Assembly (NCBI GenBank): GCA_029213045.1
Contig: JARGPN010000002.1
Location: forward strand, 96,183 to 160,182
DNA length: 64,000 nt
Source: Alcanivoracaceae bacterium
Lineage (GTDB): Bacteria > Pseudomonadota > Gammaproteobacteria > Pseudomonadales > Alcanivoracaceae
Direction of reading: 5' to 3'
Positions within the stretch are counted from its first letter, which is position 1. The number at the start of each line of letters is the position of its first letter. Of this stretch, positions 29,066 through 39,654 are shown piece after piece. The translations under genes were made by a program, and so were the position numbers. Under the pieces are notes generated by a model that saw nothing but the letters and a program-made list of their open reading frames with translations, searched no databases and was not told the DNA's origin.

Positions 29066-30973
29066 TTAGCTTCTTAGGCGTTGGTGTAACCCGGAGGCGC
29101 GGTAGACGGGTTTGTTAAGGCATGCGGAGAGTTGTGCCTCATGGGTGGCGAGGGTCAGGTGTTGTTTGGCGCGGGTAATACCGGTGTATAGCAATTCGCG
29201 AGTGAGCACGGGACTGTCGTCTTCGGGGAGCACGAGCAAGACTTGGTCGAATTCGCTGCCTTGGCTTTTGTGGATGGTCATGGCCCAGGCGGGCTCATAG
29301 GCGGGCAGTCGTGATGGCGCGATCAGTTTTACGCCGCCGTCGCTGGCGGGGAAGGCAATGCGCAGTACCTGCTCACCGGGATCACTCGCATGCGGCGCAC
29401 TAGCACTTTGTGTCTCGACGTTGTTGGTCGCGCCCGCTTTTTCTTTTTCCTCTGCACCGATCGGCACCATCACAGCGATGCCGATGTCGCCGTTAAACAG
29501 GCGCAGGTTCCAGTCGTTATGTTTGAGTAGCACGGCTTTGCCGGGGAACCAGCTGTCAGGGGCGAATCCAAACTGACGTTGCAGTTGCAGCTCCAACGCG
29601 GCATTCAATTGATCGATGCCAAGTGGCCCACGACGTGTTGCGGCAAGCGCGCGGAATGCGCTGAATTGTTTTAGCAAGGTCGCGGGATCGGCGCCCGCTT
29701 CAGCGGCACTGATAAGTGGCGCGTACTGTTTCAGCATGGCGTTGACGATATCGCTGCTGTTGGGGGTGAGCCATTGCAGATCGTCGTGGGTACTGTGCTG
29801 CAACGCCGTGATGGCCTCCTCATTATTGCTGCGGCTTGCTTCCGCCAAGGCCGCAATGGCCGAGTCACCCGCGAAGCGGTGAACGGTTTGCAAGCGCACC
29901 ACGGCGCTGTCGACCGCACTTGTCGCGCTCTCCACCGGCAACGCTTCGCAGCCGGCGTGTTGCAATCGTTCGGCAACGGCATCGTTAAACATATTGCTGG
30001 CATTGCCACACACATCAGCGAACACGCTGCCGGCTTGCACAGAGGCGAGCTGATCACGATCACCCACTAAATAAAGTGCCGTGTGGCTATCCAACGCATC
30101 GACGAGTTGCGCCATTAATCCTAAATCAACCATGGAGGCTTCATCGATTACGATCACATCAAACGGCAACGTGCGCTGTGCGTGGTAACCGGGCTGACCT
30201 GTCATCCCCATCGCCAACAACCGGTGCAATGTGACCGCTTCCTCGGGGAGCGCGGCGCGCAATGCATCATCAATAGCGAGCGTCGGCAACGCGCTTTGCA
30301 ATGCTTCGGTTAAACGCGCAGCGGCTTTGCCCGTGGGCGCTGCCATGGCAATGCGTGGCAGCGGCTTGCCGTCTTCTTGAGCGAGGAATAAATGCAACGC
30401 CAACATGCGCGTGACGGTCCACGTTTTGCCCGTACCTGGGCCACCGGTGATCACGCCGAATTGATGCAGCGCGCAATTTAGCGCAGCGGTTTTTTGCCAA
30501 AGATCGGCGCGAATACCTGACGCTTCTTTTTCTTCGGACACGGAAAATAATGCTTGGCTGAGCCGCGCGGCATATTCAGGAGAGCTGCTTAACGGCTGGC
30601 ACCGTTGTTGAATCGCATCACTGATACGTTGTTCGCACAACCAATGACGACGCAAATAAATCCGAGTTCCGTCAAGCACCAATGGCGCGTCGCTCGTGGT
30701 CACACCGAGCGCACTGGACGTCAGGGCTTTTAACGCTGGCAAGGCTGGTACTTGCCATGGACAGTCACGTTGATCAAAAGGCTGCGCGGGCGGGCGCTCC
30801 AAATCAATGCAAACGTGGCCCGCGCGATGCTGATAACTGAGTAATGCGGTGAGCCAATAAATATTCTCGTCGTTCCCGCCAGCCAGTTGATATAGCTGTT
30901 GCGCCAACGCCGTGTCCAACGCGTCGATTTTTTTCTCGCGGGCGAGTTGCTGTAGCCATTGCGCCGCGATCAT
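29066..30973 (-). CDS. recD: Exodeoxyribonuclease V alpha subunit RecD
   Basis: VITGGPGTGKTWTVTRML Walker A; VIDEASMVDLGLMAQL; C-terminal AMTIHKSQGSEFDQVLLVLP. Confidence 0.95.
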   Translation of the reverse strand: MIAAQWLQQLAREKKIDALDTALAQQLYQLAGGNDENIYWLTALLSYQHRAGHVCIDLERPPAQPFDQRDCPWQVPALPALKALTSSALGVTTSDAPLVLDGTRIYLRRHWLCEQRISDAIQQRCQPLSSSPEYAARLSQALFSVSEEKEASGIRADLWQKTAALNCALHQFGVITGGPGTGKTWTVTRMLALHLFLAQEDGKPLPRIAMAAPTGKAAARLTEALQSALPTLAIDDALRAALPEEAVTLHRLLAMGMTGQPGYHAQRTLPFDVIVIDEASMVDLGLMAQLVDALDSHTALYLVGDRDQLASVQAGSVFADVCGNASNMFNDAVAERLQHAGCEALPVESATSAVDSAVVRLQTVHRFAGDSAIAALAEASRSNNEEAITALQHSTHDDLQWLTPNSSDIVNAMLKQYAPLISAAEAGADPATLLKQFSAFRALAATRRGPLGIDQLNAALELQLQRQFGFAPDSWFPGKAVLLKHNDWNLRLFNGDIGIAVMVPIGAEEKEKAGATNNVETQSASAPHASDPGEQVLRIAFPASDGGVKLIAPSRLPAYEPAWAMTIHKSQGSEFDQVLLVLPEDDSPVLTRELLYTGITRAKQHLTLATHEAQLSACLNKPVYRASGLHQRLRS

Positions 30974-33900
30974 TGCACGACTCCCGGTTGCTCGGCACTC
31001 AGCAATTCATCCCACTGTGCCAACTGCTTACCATTAGGCTGGCGCACCCACACGCCCTGCCCCGGCGTTTTTCCATCCATGCCGCGCAGAAATAAATAGG
31101 CCACGCCACCAAAATGTTTTTCCGGCGTGTAATCGGGCACGCTGTGTTGCAAATAGCGATGCAGCGCGACGCTATATAGGGCGGCTTGAATATCGTAACG
31201 GTGTTCGGCCACAGCGTGGTCCATTGCGTCGCCGTTATAATCGCTGGGCTTTTTGCCGAGCCAATTACTTTTATAATCCACCAACCAATAGCGGCCTTGA
31301 TGTACGAACACCAAATCAATAAAGCCGCGCAGCATGCCTTCCACGTCAGCGAAGGTTAAGCTGGGCTTTCTCAAATCTGGATTCAGCAAGGCCACGGATT
31401 GCTCTAATTTTCCGGCGTTCAACTTGCCGAGAGAGAGAACAAATTCTAGCTCGGGAACAAAGCCATCAATGCCTCCCAGCACTAACGGTTGATCGTGTTG
31501 GAATGGTGTCGCCAATACGTTCTCGACCATCTTCACCAACACCGGCAACCATTTTTCATCGAAACCATGATCGACGAGTTGCTGTTGGCAAACGGTTTCG
31601 ATGCGAGCAGGCTCGGCGGCACGCAAGTCGAGCAACTCAAAGATAGCATGCAAACAAATACCGGCGCGGGCACCGCGCGGAAAATTCGCCACATCGAGTT
31701 TGTCATCGGCGCTGTCTGGCAAGCGTGCTTCGTTAGCAAAGTGCGCCGCTTCCGGTGCATCAAGATGACGGGTTAATCCGGTGTAACTATTAATGCGCCA
31801 GTGATCGTTCAGTGTCGGCAACGGCGACGGCAACGTCAGTGTGTGCGGGCTACCGACCTGCGCCAGCGCACCCGCCTTGCCGGGCATGGTTTGCGACACA
31901 GAAATTGTTTCTCCTGCAAGCGCATTCGCAGCAGCGATCACCTCGCTCCATGTTGGCTTGTCATTCTCTAACCGCAGCACATTTGCCAGTGGCGAAGCGC
32001 CAAAGGATTTTTCACCTTCAGCAGTGACATAGCAGCGGTACACGGAGCGCGTTAGCGCAACGTAAAGCAAACGCATTTCTTCGGCGCGTTGTTCAAGGCG
32101 TGCTTGTTCTTTTTCATCGGCGCTCGCGTTATAACGCGCATGCAACGCACCGTCTTTATCGTGAAACCAAGTAACGTCGCCGCCCTGCGCTTTGCCCGGT
32201 GCGGACATGCCCGCAACAAACGTCATCGGGTACTGCAACCCCTTGCTGCCATGAATCGTCGTAATTTGTACGAGCTGATCATCAGTTTCTAATCGAAGTC
32301 GCTGCTCATCGCTAACGTCACCGTCGCCTTCACGTTGACGCTGCAACCAACGCGCTAATTCGCGGGGACCGATGCCGAGGCTGTATTGATGTTGCAGCAG
32401 TTCGCATAGGTGCAATAAATCCGTTAGGCGCCGCTCGCCCATCACCTCCGCCTTTAATCGCTCAAGCACCTGATAGTGTTCAAACAATTGGTATAACGCC
32501 GGAAGAATGCCGCGGCGACGCCATAGCGCTTGCGCGCCATAAAAAACATCGACCACTTGCGACCACGCATCTTCGTCGTGAAGCAGATGATGCAGGTCAG
32601 CCAATGGCAAGTTCATCAGACGGCTGGCCAGCGCATTACGAATTAATGCGCCATTTTCTGGCTCAACCAATGCGGCAAGCAGCAGTTGCGTATCGGCGGC
32701 TTCGTCGCTTTCCATGACGCCATCACGGCCGGCATAGACACACGGCAAACCAAGTATCGCTAACGCATCGCGAATGTCGCGCGCTTGCGAATGGCTGCGC
32801 ACCAACACCGCGATATCGCCAGCTTGCAGTCGTCGTGCGCCGATTTTTGCGTTGCTGTTACCCAACAACCGACGAATTTCTGCGGCGATCCATTCGGCTT
32901 GCCAAAGATGCTGACTGGCGGCATCGGCAGTCGCGATATCATTATCTGCTAACGCGAAATGCAAGGCCTTGTGTTGATCATCGCCGGTGAACGGTTCGAT
33001 ATTATTTGCCGCCGCCACCGGCTGAAACGTTAGCTTGCGAATCACAAACGGATTGTCACCGGCAAAACAATGATTAACAGCGCTGACCATCTCGGTTGTG
33101 GAGCGGAAGTTGGTGCCGAGATGAAACTGGCCGGCGCTATCATCCCGAGCACTTAAATAGGCATAAATGTCAGCGCCACGGAAACCATAAATGGCCTGCT
33201 TCGGATCACCGATCATCAACAATGCGTTGTCGCCACTTTGCCCGTAGAGCGTTGAAAAAATAGTGTACTGAATGGCGTCGGTGTCTTGAAATTCATCGAC
33301 CATGGCGACCGGAAAACGCTGGCGCAATAATCCGAGTAGCGGGGCTGCATGCTCCGCAACGATTGCATTACGGGCTTCGACTAATAGATCGTCCGCGCTC
33401 AATTGCCCGTGCGCCGCTTTTAACTGCGCTTCTCGCTGCAGAATCTGCGCACGTGCATGGGCCAACACCGCCGGTTTGGATTGGGCATCGGCTTTCTCAA
33501 TGATCGGTAAACACTGATCGACGAGGGCATAAAACGAATGCGTTGGCACCTGATCATCTTTACCTTTCGCGCAGCGTTCATTAAGCCATTGCTGCGAAAA
33601 ACGTTCGAACTCGATGTTCGGCTTACCACCCTGCGCCCATGCATTGAGGGTGAGATAGGTTTTATCCAACGACGCGCGGCGCACCCGGTTGCCGTTTAAG
33701 ATTTTTTTCTCGAGCGCATGGCATTGCAGGTCATAGGCTTGCTGCCCTTCCGCTCGCCAGGCACTTAATAACGTTTGCAGTGCGTCGTCTTTCGCCACGT
33801 TCGCCGCCAGCGCAGCCTGCAGTGTTATCGACGGTGTTAACGGCGTATCTGCTTTGCTCAGCAGCGACTTAAGTTGGCCATGCAGTTGCTCGGCATCGCT

Positions 33901-34458
33901 AAACTGGCTAATTAGTAGTTGCGCAATAGGGCCGTCCTGCCAGCTGTGCTGACGCCAGTAATCCTGCACTGCTTGCTGACGAAACTCGCTAGCGCTGTCT
34001 TGCATGTCTAAATCAAAGCTGATGCCTGCTTCAAATGCATACTGACTCAACACCCGCTTACAGAAGCCGTGAATGGTGTATATCGCGGCGTTATCCATGC
34101 ATGACAACGCCAACTGCAAACGCTTTTTCGCTCGGTTCTTTTTCTCGGCGTCATCAGTGACCGAGGTTAATAAATCGACAAGAAACTCATCATCATTGTC
34201 GCCATTGACGACATCCAGAGCTTCGCGCAACCGCAACCGAATACGCCCACGCAATTCCGCCACGGCGGCTTTGGTAAACGTGACGACGAGAATTTTTTCT
34301 ACATCAAGCGGATCCGTATCAATGCCGAGCACCCAGCGTAAGTAAAGTCCGGTAATACTCCAGGTCTTTCCGGTACCGGCGCTCGCTTCAATAAGCTGCA
34401 CACCGTTGAGCGGCAAGGTTTTAATATTTAGGGCGGCGGGCGCTTGACGATCAGTCAT
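30970..34458 (-). CDS. recB: Exodeoxyribonuclease V beta subunit RecB
   Basis: LIEASAGTGKTWSITGLYLRWVLG; UvrD-like helicase motifs; C-terminal nuclease VDYKSNWLG. Start chosen at MTDRQAPAALN. Confidence 0.95.
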   Translation of the reverse strand: MTDRQAPAALNIKTLPLNGVQLIEASAGTGKTWSITGLYLRWVLGIDTDPLDVEKILVVTFTKAAVAELRGRIRLRLREALDVVNGDNDDEFLVDLLTSVTDDAEKKNRAKKRLQLALSCMDNAAIYTIHGFCKRVLSQYAFEAGISFDLDMQDSASEFRQQAVQDYWRQHSWQDGPIAQLLISQFSDAEQLHGQLKSLLSKADTPLTPSITLQAALAANVAKDDALQTLLSAWRAEGQQAYDLQCHALEKKILNGNRVRRASLDKTYLTLNAWAQGGKPNIEFERFSQQWLNERCAKGKDDQVPTHSFYALVDQCLPIIEKADAQSKPAVLAHARAQILQREAQLKAAHGQLSADDLLVEARNAIVAEHAAPLLGLLRQRFPVAMVDEFQDTDAIQYTIFSTLYGQSGDNALLMIGDPKQAIYGFRGADIYAYLSARDDSAGQFHLGTNFRSTTEMVSAVNHCFAGDNPFVIRKLTFQPVAAANNIEPFTGDDQHKALHFALADNDIATADAASQHLWQAEWIAAEIRRLLGNSNAKIGARRLQAGDIAVLVRSHSQARDIRDALAILGLPCVYAGRDGVMESDEAADTQLLLAALVEPENGALIRNALASRLMNLPLADLHHLLHDEDAWSQVVDVFYGAQALWRRRGILPALYQLFEHYQVLERLKAEVMGERRLTDLLHLCELLQHQYSLGIGPRELARWLQRQREGDGDVSDEQRLRLETDDQLVQITTIHGSKGLQYPMTFVAGMSAPGKAQGGDVTWFHDKDGALHARYNASADEKEQARLEQRAEEMRLLYVALTRSVYRCYVTAEGEKSFGASPLANVLRLENDKPTWSEVIAAANALAGETISVSQTMPGKAGALAQVGSPHTLTLPSPLPTLNDHWRINSYTGLTRHLDAPEAAHFANEARLPDSADDKLDVANFPRGARAGICLHAIFELLDLRAAEPARIETVCQQQLVDHGFDEKWLPVLVKMVENVLATPFQHDQPLVLGGIDGFVPELEFVLSLGKLNAGKLEQSVALLNPDLRKPSLTFADVEGMLRGFIDLVFVHQGRYWLVDYKSNWLGKKPSDYNGDAMDHAVAEHRYDIQAALYSVALHRYLQHSVPDYTPEKHFGGVAYLFLRGMDGKTPGQGVWVRQPNGKQLAQWDELLSAEQPGVVQ

Positions 34459-37400
34459 ACGATTGCACCTCCGCGTGGCTGCGCAGCAATGCCCACAGTG
34501 CATCGGCGTAAGGTGCGATTTCATTTTCTTCTGGGGCAAACTCAAACACTCGCATCGCCGCTGCGCTTTTACTAATTTCGACTGCGAAGGCGCCGTCAAC
34601 ATCTGCATCGTTGAGCCACGCCCACGCTGTGTTCGGCAACAATGGCAATGGCGATTGCAAACCTTGTAGATAAAAGTTCGTGAGCTTGTTTAACGTATCT
34701 TTAGCGACGCCCGCGTCCAGTGGCAGGAAGGTAATGGCAATATCTTCATACCAACCGCGACTGGTGCGAGCGCTGTCGGGCAACGCCAAGGTGTTTAACA
34801 CTAGGTGGCGTAGCCACGGCAAGATAATACGGTCTGCGCGCAACGGCTGTTCTTGCCACGGTGTTTTCTTGGCAAACTTTTCCATTAACTTTGAGGCAGA
34901 CCAAAACAGTAAACCGCCCGCGCTATGATCGGGAAGATTCGCCAATAATTCGGTGCCCGCATACACATCGGATACGGTCAGCGTTTCTACAGCCTGCGGC
35001 CAGCTTGCTTGAATACGCTCGGCAAATTGCTGCGCCATGCCTAGTTCTTCATTAATGCTGAGCTCGCCTGCTGGGCCGGGTGGTACCCGCCCTTCGAGAT
35101 GCCATCGCTGCTTAAGATCCACGCGTACTGTTTGCTGAGGCGCATTGCCGTGCAACGCGTCGGCCGCACTTTCATTGCGCAGTTGCCATTTTTCTAAACC
35201 GGTAAATTTAAACGGCTCGTCGTCTTCGAGCTGGTCATCGCGTCGACTCAGACGCACACGCAGACGTTGCTGGAGAAATGTTGCGGCGGGGTCGGCAAGA
35301 AAGCGCGCTAGGTCTTCTAACGTGATAACGGCCGGCAGTTCACATTCCGGCAGGCTATTGTCCGGCGTTTCGCTGTCCGGTGCATAAGCATCATCGCTCT
35401 GCGCAACGCGGTGCCACAGTGGTGACCAGCTTTGCTGCTGAGGAATGGCGGCGGAAAAATTCTGCGCATTAAATGGCTGCAAAGTATGTTCCGTGAGCAA
35501 CACATGTGTTGCCGAGGTGTGTCCTTCTGCGTCAAACGCACGATCGATATAATCGATTAAATCGGCAACCACCACCGACGGAGGCAATACTTCATTGCTG
35601 CGAATATCACGGCCACACCAACTGATATAGAGTTGTTCGCGTGCAGACAGCAACGCTTCCAAAAACAGATAGCGGTCTTCCGCGCGGCGAGACCGATCAC
35701 CGACACGCGGATAGGCAATCGTCAGATCATAGCCGGGAGGATGTTCGCGGTGCGGGTAGTCGGCTTCGTTCATGCCGAGCAAGCACACCACCTTAAATGG
35801 CACGGTACGCATCGGCATCAACGTACAAATATTTACCGCGCCACTAAGAAAACGTTGGCCGCCACCTGCGCGCGAAAATTCTTGCGCAAGTACATCGTGC
35901 AGCACATCGACTGGCGTCACGTCTTGCATTTGCGCCAAGGCCTGATCGTGAACAAAGGCGGTAAGTGTTTGGCGAATTTTTTCTAGGTCGAGCTGGTCTT
36001 TATCGTCGCCGTCGAAAAGCTCATCAAGCATTTCAGTGAGCAGCGCGCGCCAATCGTTTGCGCTTCGCGCTCCAGACATTGAAAACGTATGGCGCCGTAA
36101 CGTATCCATTAATGCAGTTAATTTACCTGCCAACGCAACTTGCCCGTTTTGTATGCCGGGCAACGACAATACGTTTTCCCACAGATGTTCTTGGTCGCCA
36201 CTGGCTACCGCCAACAATAAACGTTCAAGCCCTGCTTGCCAGGTGTTTTGCGCGTTGGCTGAGAAACCCAATTGCTGACGGTGCGCACCATCCAAACCCC
36301 AACGAATGCCGCTGGCGCGAATCCACTCTCGCAATAGTGGCAATTCATCTAATTCAATATCAAACCGTTTGCGCAGCGCGGGCACTTCCAGCAGGTCGAG
36401 TACCTCGTTTGCGGTAAAACGATTTAGCGATGGTTTGAGTAAGGTTAAAAACGCGCGCACCATTGGCACTTCGTCAGCCAGCGTCCTATCTGCCACGGCC
36501 CATGGAATAACCGCCTGCCCTGCTTGACCAAATACCGCTTCTACTAATGGCGCATAGGGCGCCACGTCCGGCACCATGACAATGACGTCACGCGGTTTCA
36601 AATTTGGATCACGGGAAAACATATCTAACAAGCGATCATGCAGCACTTGCACTTCACGCATGGCGCTGTGACAAGAATGCAAACTAATGTTAGCGGTCGG
36701 CAACGGACGCGGATTGCCCGCACTTTTATTTTCTGGTCCGTTATGTAGCGTGAAGATATCGGCCTGAATCGCACCTAATAATGAACCATCGTCGGGCAGT
36801 TCGAATAACTCTTCATCGGGCTCGATAAATTCATCCCAATGGCCGAGCAATAATTGGAACTGACTTTGGCCCTGCTGACCGAGAGATGCGAGCAACGGGT
36901 TGCCTGTGTCATTAAATAGGCCGTCAAACAATCCACTGCTTTCTTCTGCTTCTATCGCCGCCTCTGGATCCGCCACTTGAATGCGGAGCTGCTCGCGCAG
37001 CACAGATTTTTGATCGCGCAGATCCGCCCAGTAATCAGGAGAGGGGTTGAGCAGAAAAAGATGCACGTCGATATGTGCCGCAAACACCTGCAGCACTTGT
37101 AGCAGTGCGGCAGATAAATTGCCGGTGGCGAACAACACCAATCGCGGCGGCAAGTTATGCTCGTCTGCTTTGGTTAATAAGGATTGCCAGTGGTGCACAT
37201 CCATTAATACGGAGCGGCGCGCATGATCGTCCGGCAACCACTTCTGCAACAGACGCCACAAGGCGGGCTGCCATTGTTGTCCATCAGGTATCGCCACCGG
37301 CGACCTTCCTTTCGCCCACGCTTGCAACCAATCCGGACGATGCATTTGGTATTGATCGTATAAATCGGCGAGCCTCAAGCATAGGCGGTAACGCTTTAAT

Positions 37401-37756
37401 GCGTCGGCGTTATTGAGGTACACACTTAACGCCTGACAGTCAGGCGTCGCTATTATTTCATCGAGTTTTTGCCAGAGCACCCAGGTTAACGGAGCCTTAT
37501 CCCATACGGACTTATCGGGGACGTGCGCAACAAGATGTCGATACTGTTGCCAAAGCCAACGCGCAGGGAGCGGGAAATTAAATCCTGCGGCAATGCCAAG
37601 ACGTTGCGCCAAGCGTATTTGCAGCCAAGTGCCCATGCCCGGGCTCGACACTAAAATGGGTTGTTGTATGAGCGGAGCACCAGGCTCGCGCGCCAGCAAT
37701 AATGCCAACGCGTCGGCCAAGTTTTCTAGTCGGTTTGATTGATGCAGCACCAACAT
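34451..37756 (-). CDS. recC: Exodeoxyribonuclease V gamma subunit RecC
   Basis: MLVLHQSNRLENLADALA...SPGMGTWLQIRLAQRLGIAAGFNFPLPARWLWQQY; operon with recB and recD. Confidence 0.95.
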   Translation of the reverse strand: MLVLHQSNRLENLADALALLLAREPGAPLIQQPILVSSPGMGTWLQIRLAQRLGIAAGFNFPLPARWLWQQYRHLVAHVPDKSVWDKAPLTWVLWQKLDEIIATPDCQALSVYLNNADALKRYRLCLRLADLYDQYQMHRPDWLQAWAKGRSPVAIPDGQQWQPALWRLLQKWLPDDHARRSVLMDVHHWQSLLTKADEHNLPPRLVLFATGNLSAALLQVLQVFAAHIDVHLFLLNPSPDYWADLRDQKSVLREQLRIQVADPEAAIEAEESSGLFDGLFNDTGNPLLASLGQQGQSQFQLLLGHWDEFIEPDEELFELPDDGSLLGAIQADIFTLHNGPENKSAGNPRPLPTANISLHSCHSAMREVQVLHDRLLDMFSRDPNLKPRDVIVMVPDVAPYAPLVEAVFGQAGQAVIPWAVADRTLADEVPMVRAFLTLLKPSLNRFTANEVLDLLEVPALRKRFDIELDELPLLREWIRASGIRWGLDGAHRQQLGFSANAQNTWQAGLERLLLAVASGDQEHLWENVLSLPGIQNGQVALAGKLTALMDTLRRHTFSMSGARSANDWRALLTEMLDELFDGDDKDQLDLEKIRQTLTAFVHDQALAQMQDVTPVDVLHDVLAQEFSRAGGGQRFLSGAVNICTLMPMRTVPFKVVCLLGMNEADYPHREHPPGYDLTIAYPRVGDRSRRAEDRYLFLEALLSAREQLYISWCGRDIRSNEVLPPSVVVADLIDYIDRAFDAEGHTSATHVLLTEHTLQPFNAQNFSAAIPQQQSWSPLWHRVAQSDDAYAPDSETPDNSLPECELPAVITLEDLARFLADPAATFLQQRLRVRLSRRDDQLEDDEPFKFTGLEKWQLRNESAADALHGNAPQQTVRVDLKQRWHLEGRVPPGPAGELSINEELGMAQQFAERIQASWPQAVETLTVSDVYAGTELLANLPDHSAGGLLFWSASKLMEKFAKKTPWQEQPLRADRIILPWLRHLVLNTLALPDSARTSRGWYEDIAITFLPLDAGVAKDTLNKLTNFYLQGLQSPLPLLPNTAWAWLNDADVDGAFAVEISKSAAAMRVFEFAPEENEIAPYADALWALLRSHAEVQSYD

Positions 37757-38667
37757 TAGGTGGCTCGCTGGATCAACGACGGCGGCACATGCAAGGCGGC
37801 TTCACGCACGTCATCGGGTAATAATATTTCTGTGGCAAGCGGTAAATGATCTGACAGTTTACAACCGTCGATCACTTCTGTGCGCGTTGCCTTTAATCCA
37901 GGCGACAACAAAATATGATCGATGTGACGATCCGGTGCCCAGCTAGGATAGGTTAGCAAACCAGTTTCCGGTGAACGCAAACCTAATTCAGCAAAAGGTG
38001 AGTGCGCGAGATGATCCAGACGGCAATTAAAATCGCCGAGCACCGCAACGTGCTTGTATTGCTGCAACTGGCCGCGCAAATAATCCAATTGGATATTTCG
38101 GTATTTTTCGCCCAGCGACAAATGCACTCCAGCAATAATCAGCGGCGCATCCGGATGACCATAGTGCGCGATGATTGCGCCTCGCCCAGGCAAACCCGGC
38201 AAGCGATGGTCTTCCACTTTGTACGGCGTTAAACGACTTAATAAGCCGTTACTAAATTGCCCTAGGCGACCAAGGTTTCGATTAAGTTGCTGATGGGAGT
38301 ATTCGAACTTTGCCAACGACGCCATATGCTTAAGCTGATTAACGTTGCGCGAACGCATACTACCGCCATCCACTTCTTGCAGCGCAACGATGTCGAAGTT
38401 GCGCACAACAGACGCCATTAGCTCAATATTTTGCAGACTGCGCGAATGCGCAACTAAATGCTTCCAACTGCCGGTAATGTAGTCGCTGTAACGCTGACTA
38501 CCAATACCCGCCTGAGCATTAAACGTGAGCAGACGAAGCGTACTCTGCGGCAAGGCCACTTCATCGTGTTGATGCAACGCACGTTGCTCGCCGTCTTTTA
38601 CAAGAGAAAAGCCCGCGGGGCGGGCTTTTAACTGACTTAATGCGCGACGGGCTTTTTCTAGCAGCAT
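37756..38667 (-). CDS. Endonuclease/exonuclease/phosphatase (EEP) family protein
   Basis: LRLLTFNAQAG, IVALQEVDGGS, VLGDFNCRLDHL and LSDHLPLATEI motifs; 1-bp overlap with recC start. Confidence 0.88.
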   Translation of the reverse strand: MLLEKARRALSQLKARPAGFSLVKDGEQRALHQHDEVALPQSTLRLLTFNAQAGIGSQRYSDYITGSWKHLVAHSRSLQNIELMASVVRNFDIVALQEVDGGSMRSRNVNQLKHMASLAKFEYSHQQLNRNLGRLGQFSNGLLSRLTPYKVEDHRLPGLPGRGAIIAHYGHPDAPLIIAGVHLSLGEKYRNIQLDYLRGQLQQYKHVAVLGDFNCRLDHLAHSPFAELGLRSPETGLLTYPSWAPDRHIDHILLSPGLKATRTEVIDGCKLSDHLPLATEILLPDDVREAALHVPPSLIQRAT

Positions 38668-38803
38668 GTTATTTTACGTCTCGCTAATGTCGCCGGCCAT
38701 AAAGTCGTCATTTCAGCAGAAAATATCTCCGCGTCAGCGACCAGCGCACGAGATTTCGTTGGTGAAAAATCGCACGCTAACGTCTGGCATTATTGCGCCA
38801 AAA

Positions 38804-39451
38804 TTACTTCGCCAATAATGCCTGTTCTTTCGCTACCAAGTAGTCGATCACCTCGAACGTTTCGACATCGTTCTTAAGGTTTTTACGCAGGATCACATAC
38901 TTGCCGTTCACGGCAAACGCCGGTACGCCAGTAATCTTATATTCGCGTGACAGGCTGTCTGCCTGACGGGTTTTCACCGACACGCCAAATGAAGAATACA
39001 GTTCGTTGAATTCGTCGTTGCTCACACCATATTTCTTAAAGAAGGTAGCCAAAGCGGGCACCGTGAATAACGGCTCGCGGTGCTTATGGATAGCATCAAA
39101 CAATGGCTTGTGAATTTTTTCGCCCAGCCCTTTTGCTTCAGCCACATAGAACGCGCGCGCTAATGGCTCACCGCCTTTAATGAACAACACCGGAGTGCGA
39201 ACAAAATCTACGTTGTCGGGCTTCGTGGTCAACCAGTCGGCAACAATTGGCTCGGCGTCGTAACAATGCGGACAGCCGTAAAAGAAAAATTCACGGACCT
39301 CCACTTTGCTAGGGTCCGCAACGGCCACTGGTGCTTCGAGTATTTGATAGTGTGTGCCTTCTGCAAACTTGGCGTGCTCTGTTTCCGCACAAGCTGTCAT
39401 GGCGGCGGCCAATCCTAACGCAGCAACAAACCCACTTAATGATTTGAGCAT
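38804..39451 (-). CDS. dsbA: Thiol:disulfide interchange protein DsbA
   Basis: FFFYGCPHCYDAEPIV (CPHC active site), ITGVPAFAVNGKYV. Confidence 0.93.
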   Translation of the reverse strand: MLKSLSGFVAALGLAAAMTACAETEHAKFAEGTHYQILEAPVAVADPSKVEVREFFFYGCPHCYDAEPIVADWLTTKPDNVDFVRTPVLFIKGGEPLARAFYVAEAKGLGEKIHKPLFDAIHKHREPLFTVPALATFFKKYGVSNDEFNELYSSFGVSVKTRQADSLSREYKITGVPAFAVNGKYVILRKNLKNDVETFEVIDYLVAKEQALLAK

Positions 39452-39574
39452 CCCGATCTCTCCTTTTGAATTCTTTTACGATGGTATCGGTGGGACAAAC
39501 ACGGCGTAAGATAATTCCCCTTGCCGCGGCGCTTTCTCGCACCGTCTTTAGCGCGCCCTAATGCGCGCCTCAAT

Positions 39575-39602
39575 AAAAAAGGCAGCCTAGGCTGCCTTTT
39601 CC
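39575..39602. terminator. Bidirectional intrinsic terminator
   Basis: AAAAAAGGCAGCCTAGGCTGCCTTTT between the cytochrome c4 gene end and the dsbA upstream region. Confidence 0.8.
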
Positions 39603-39654
39603 ATATTACCGGATTCGCGCTGCGTGTGTACCACAGCAAACCCTGTTAGAACAT

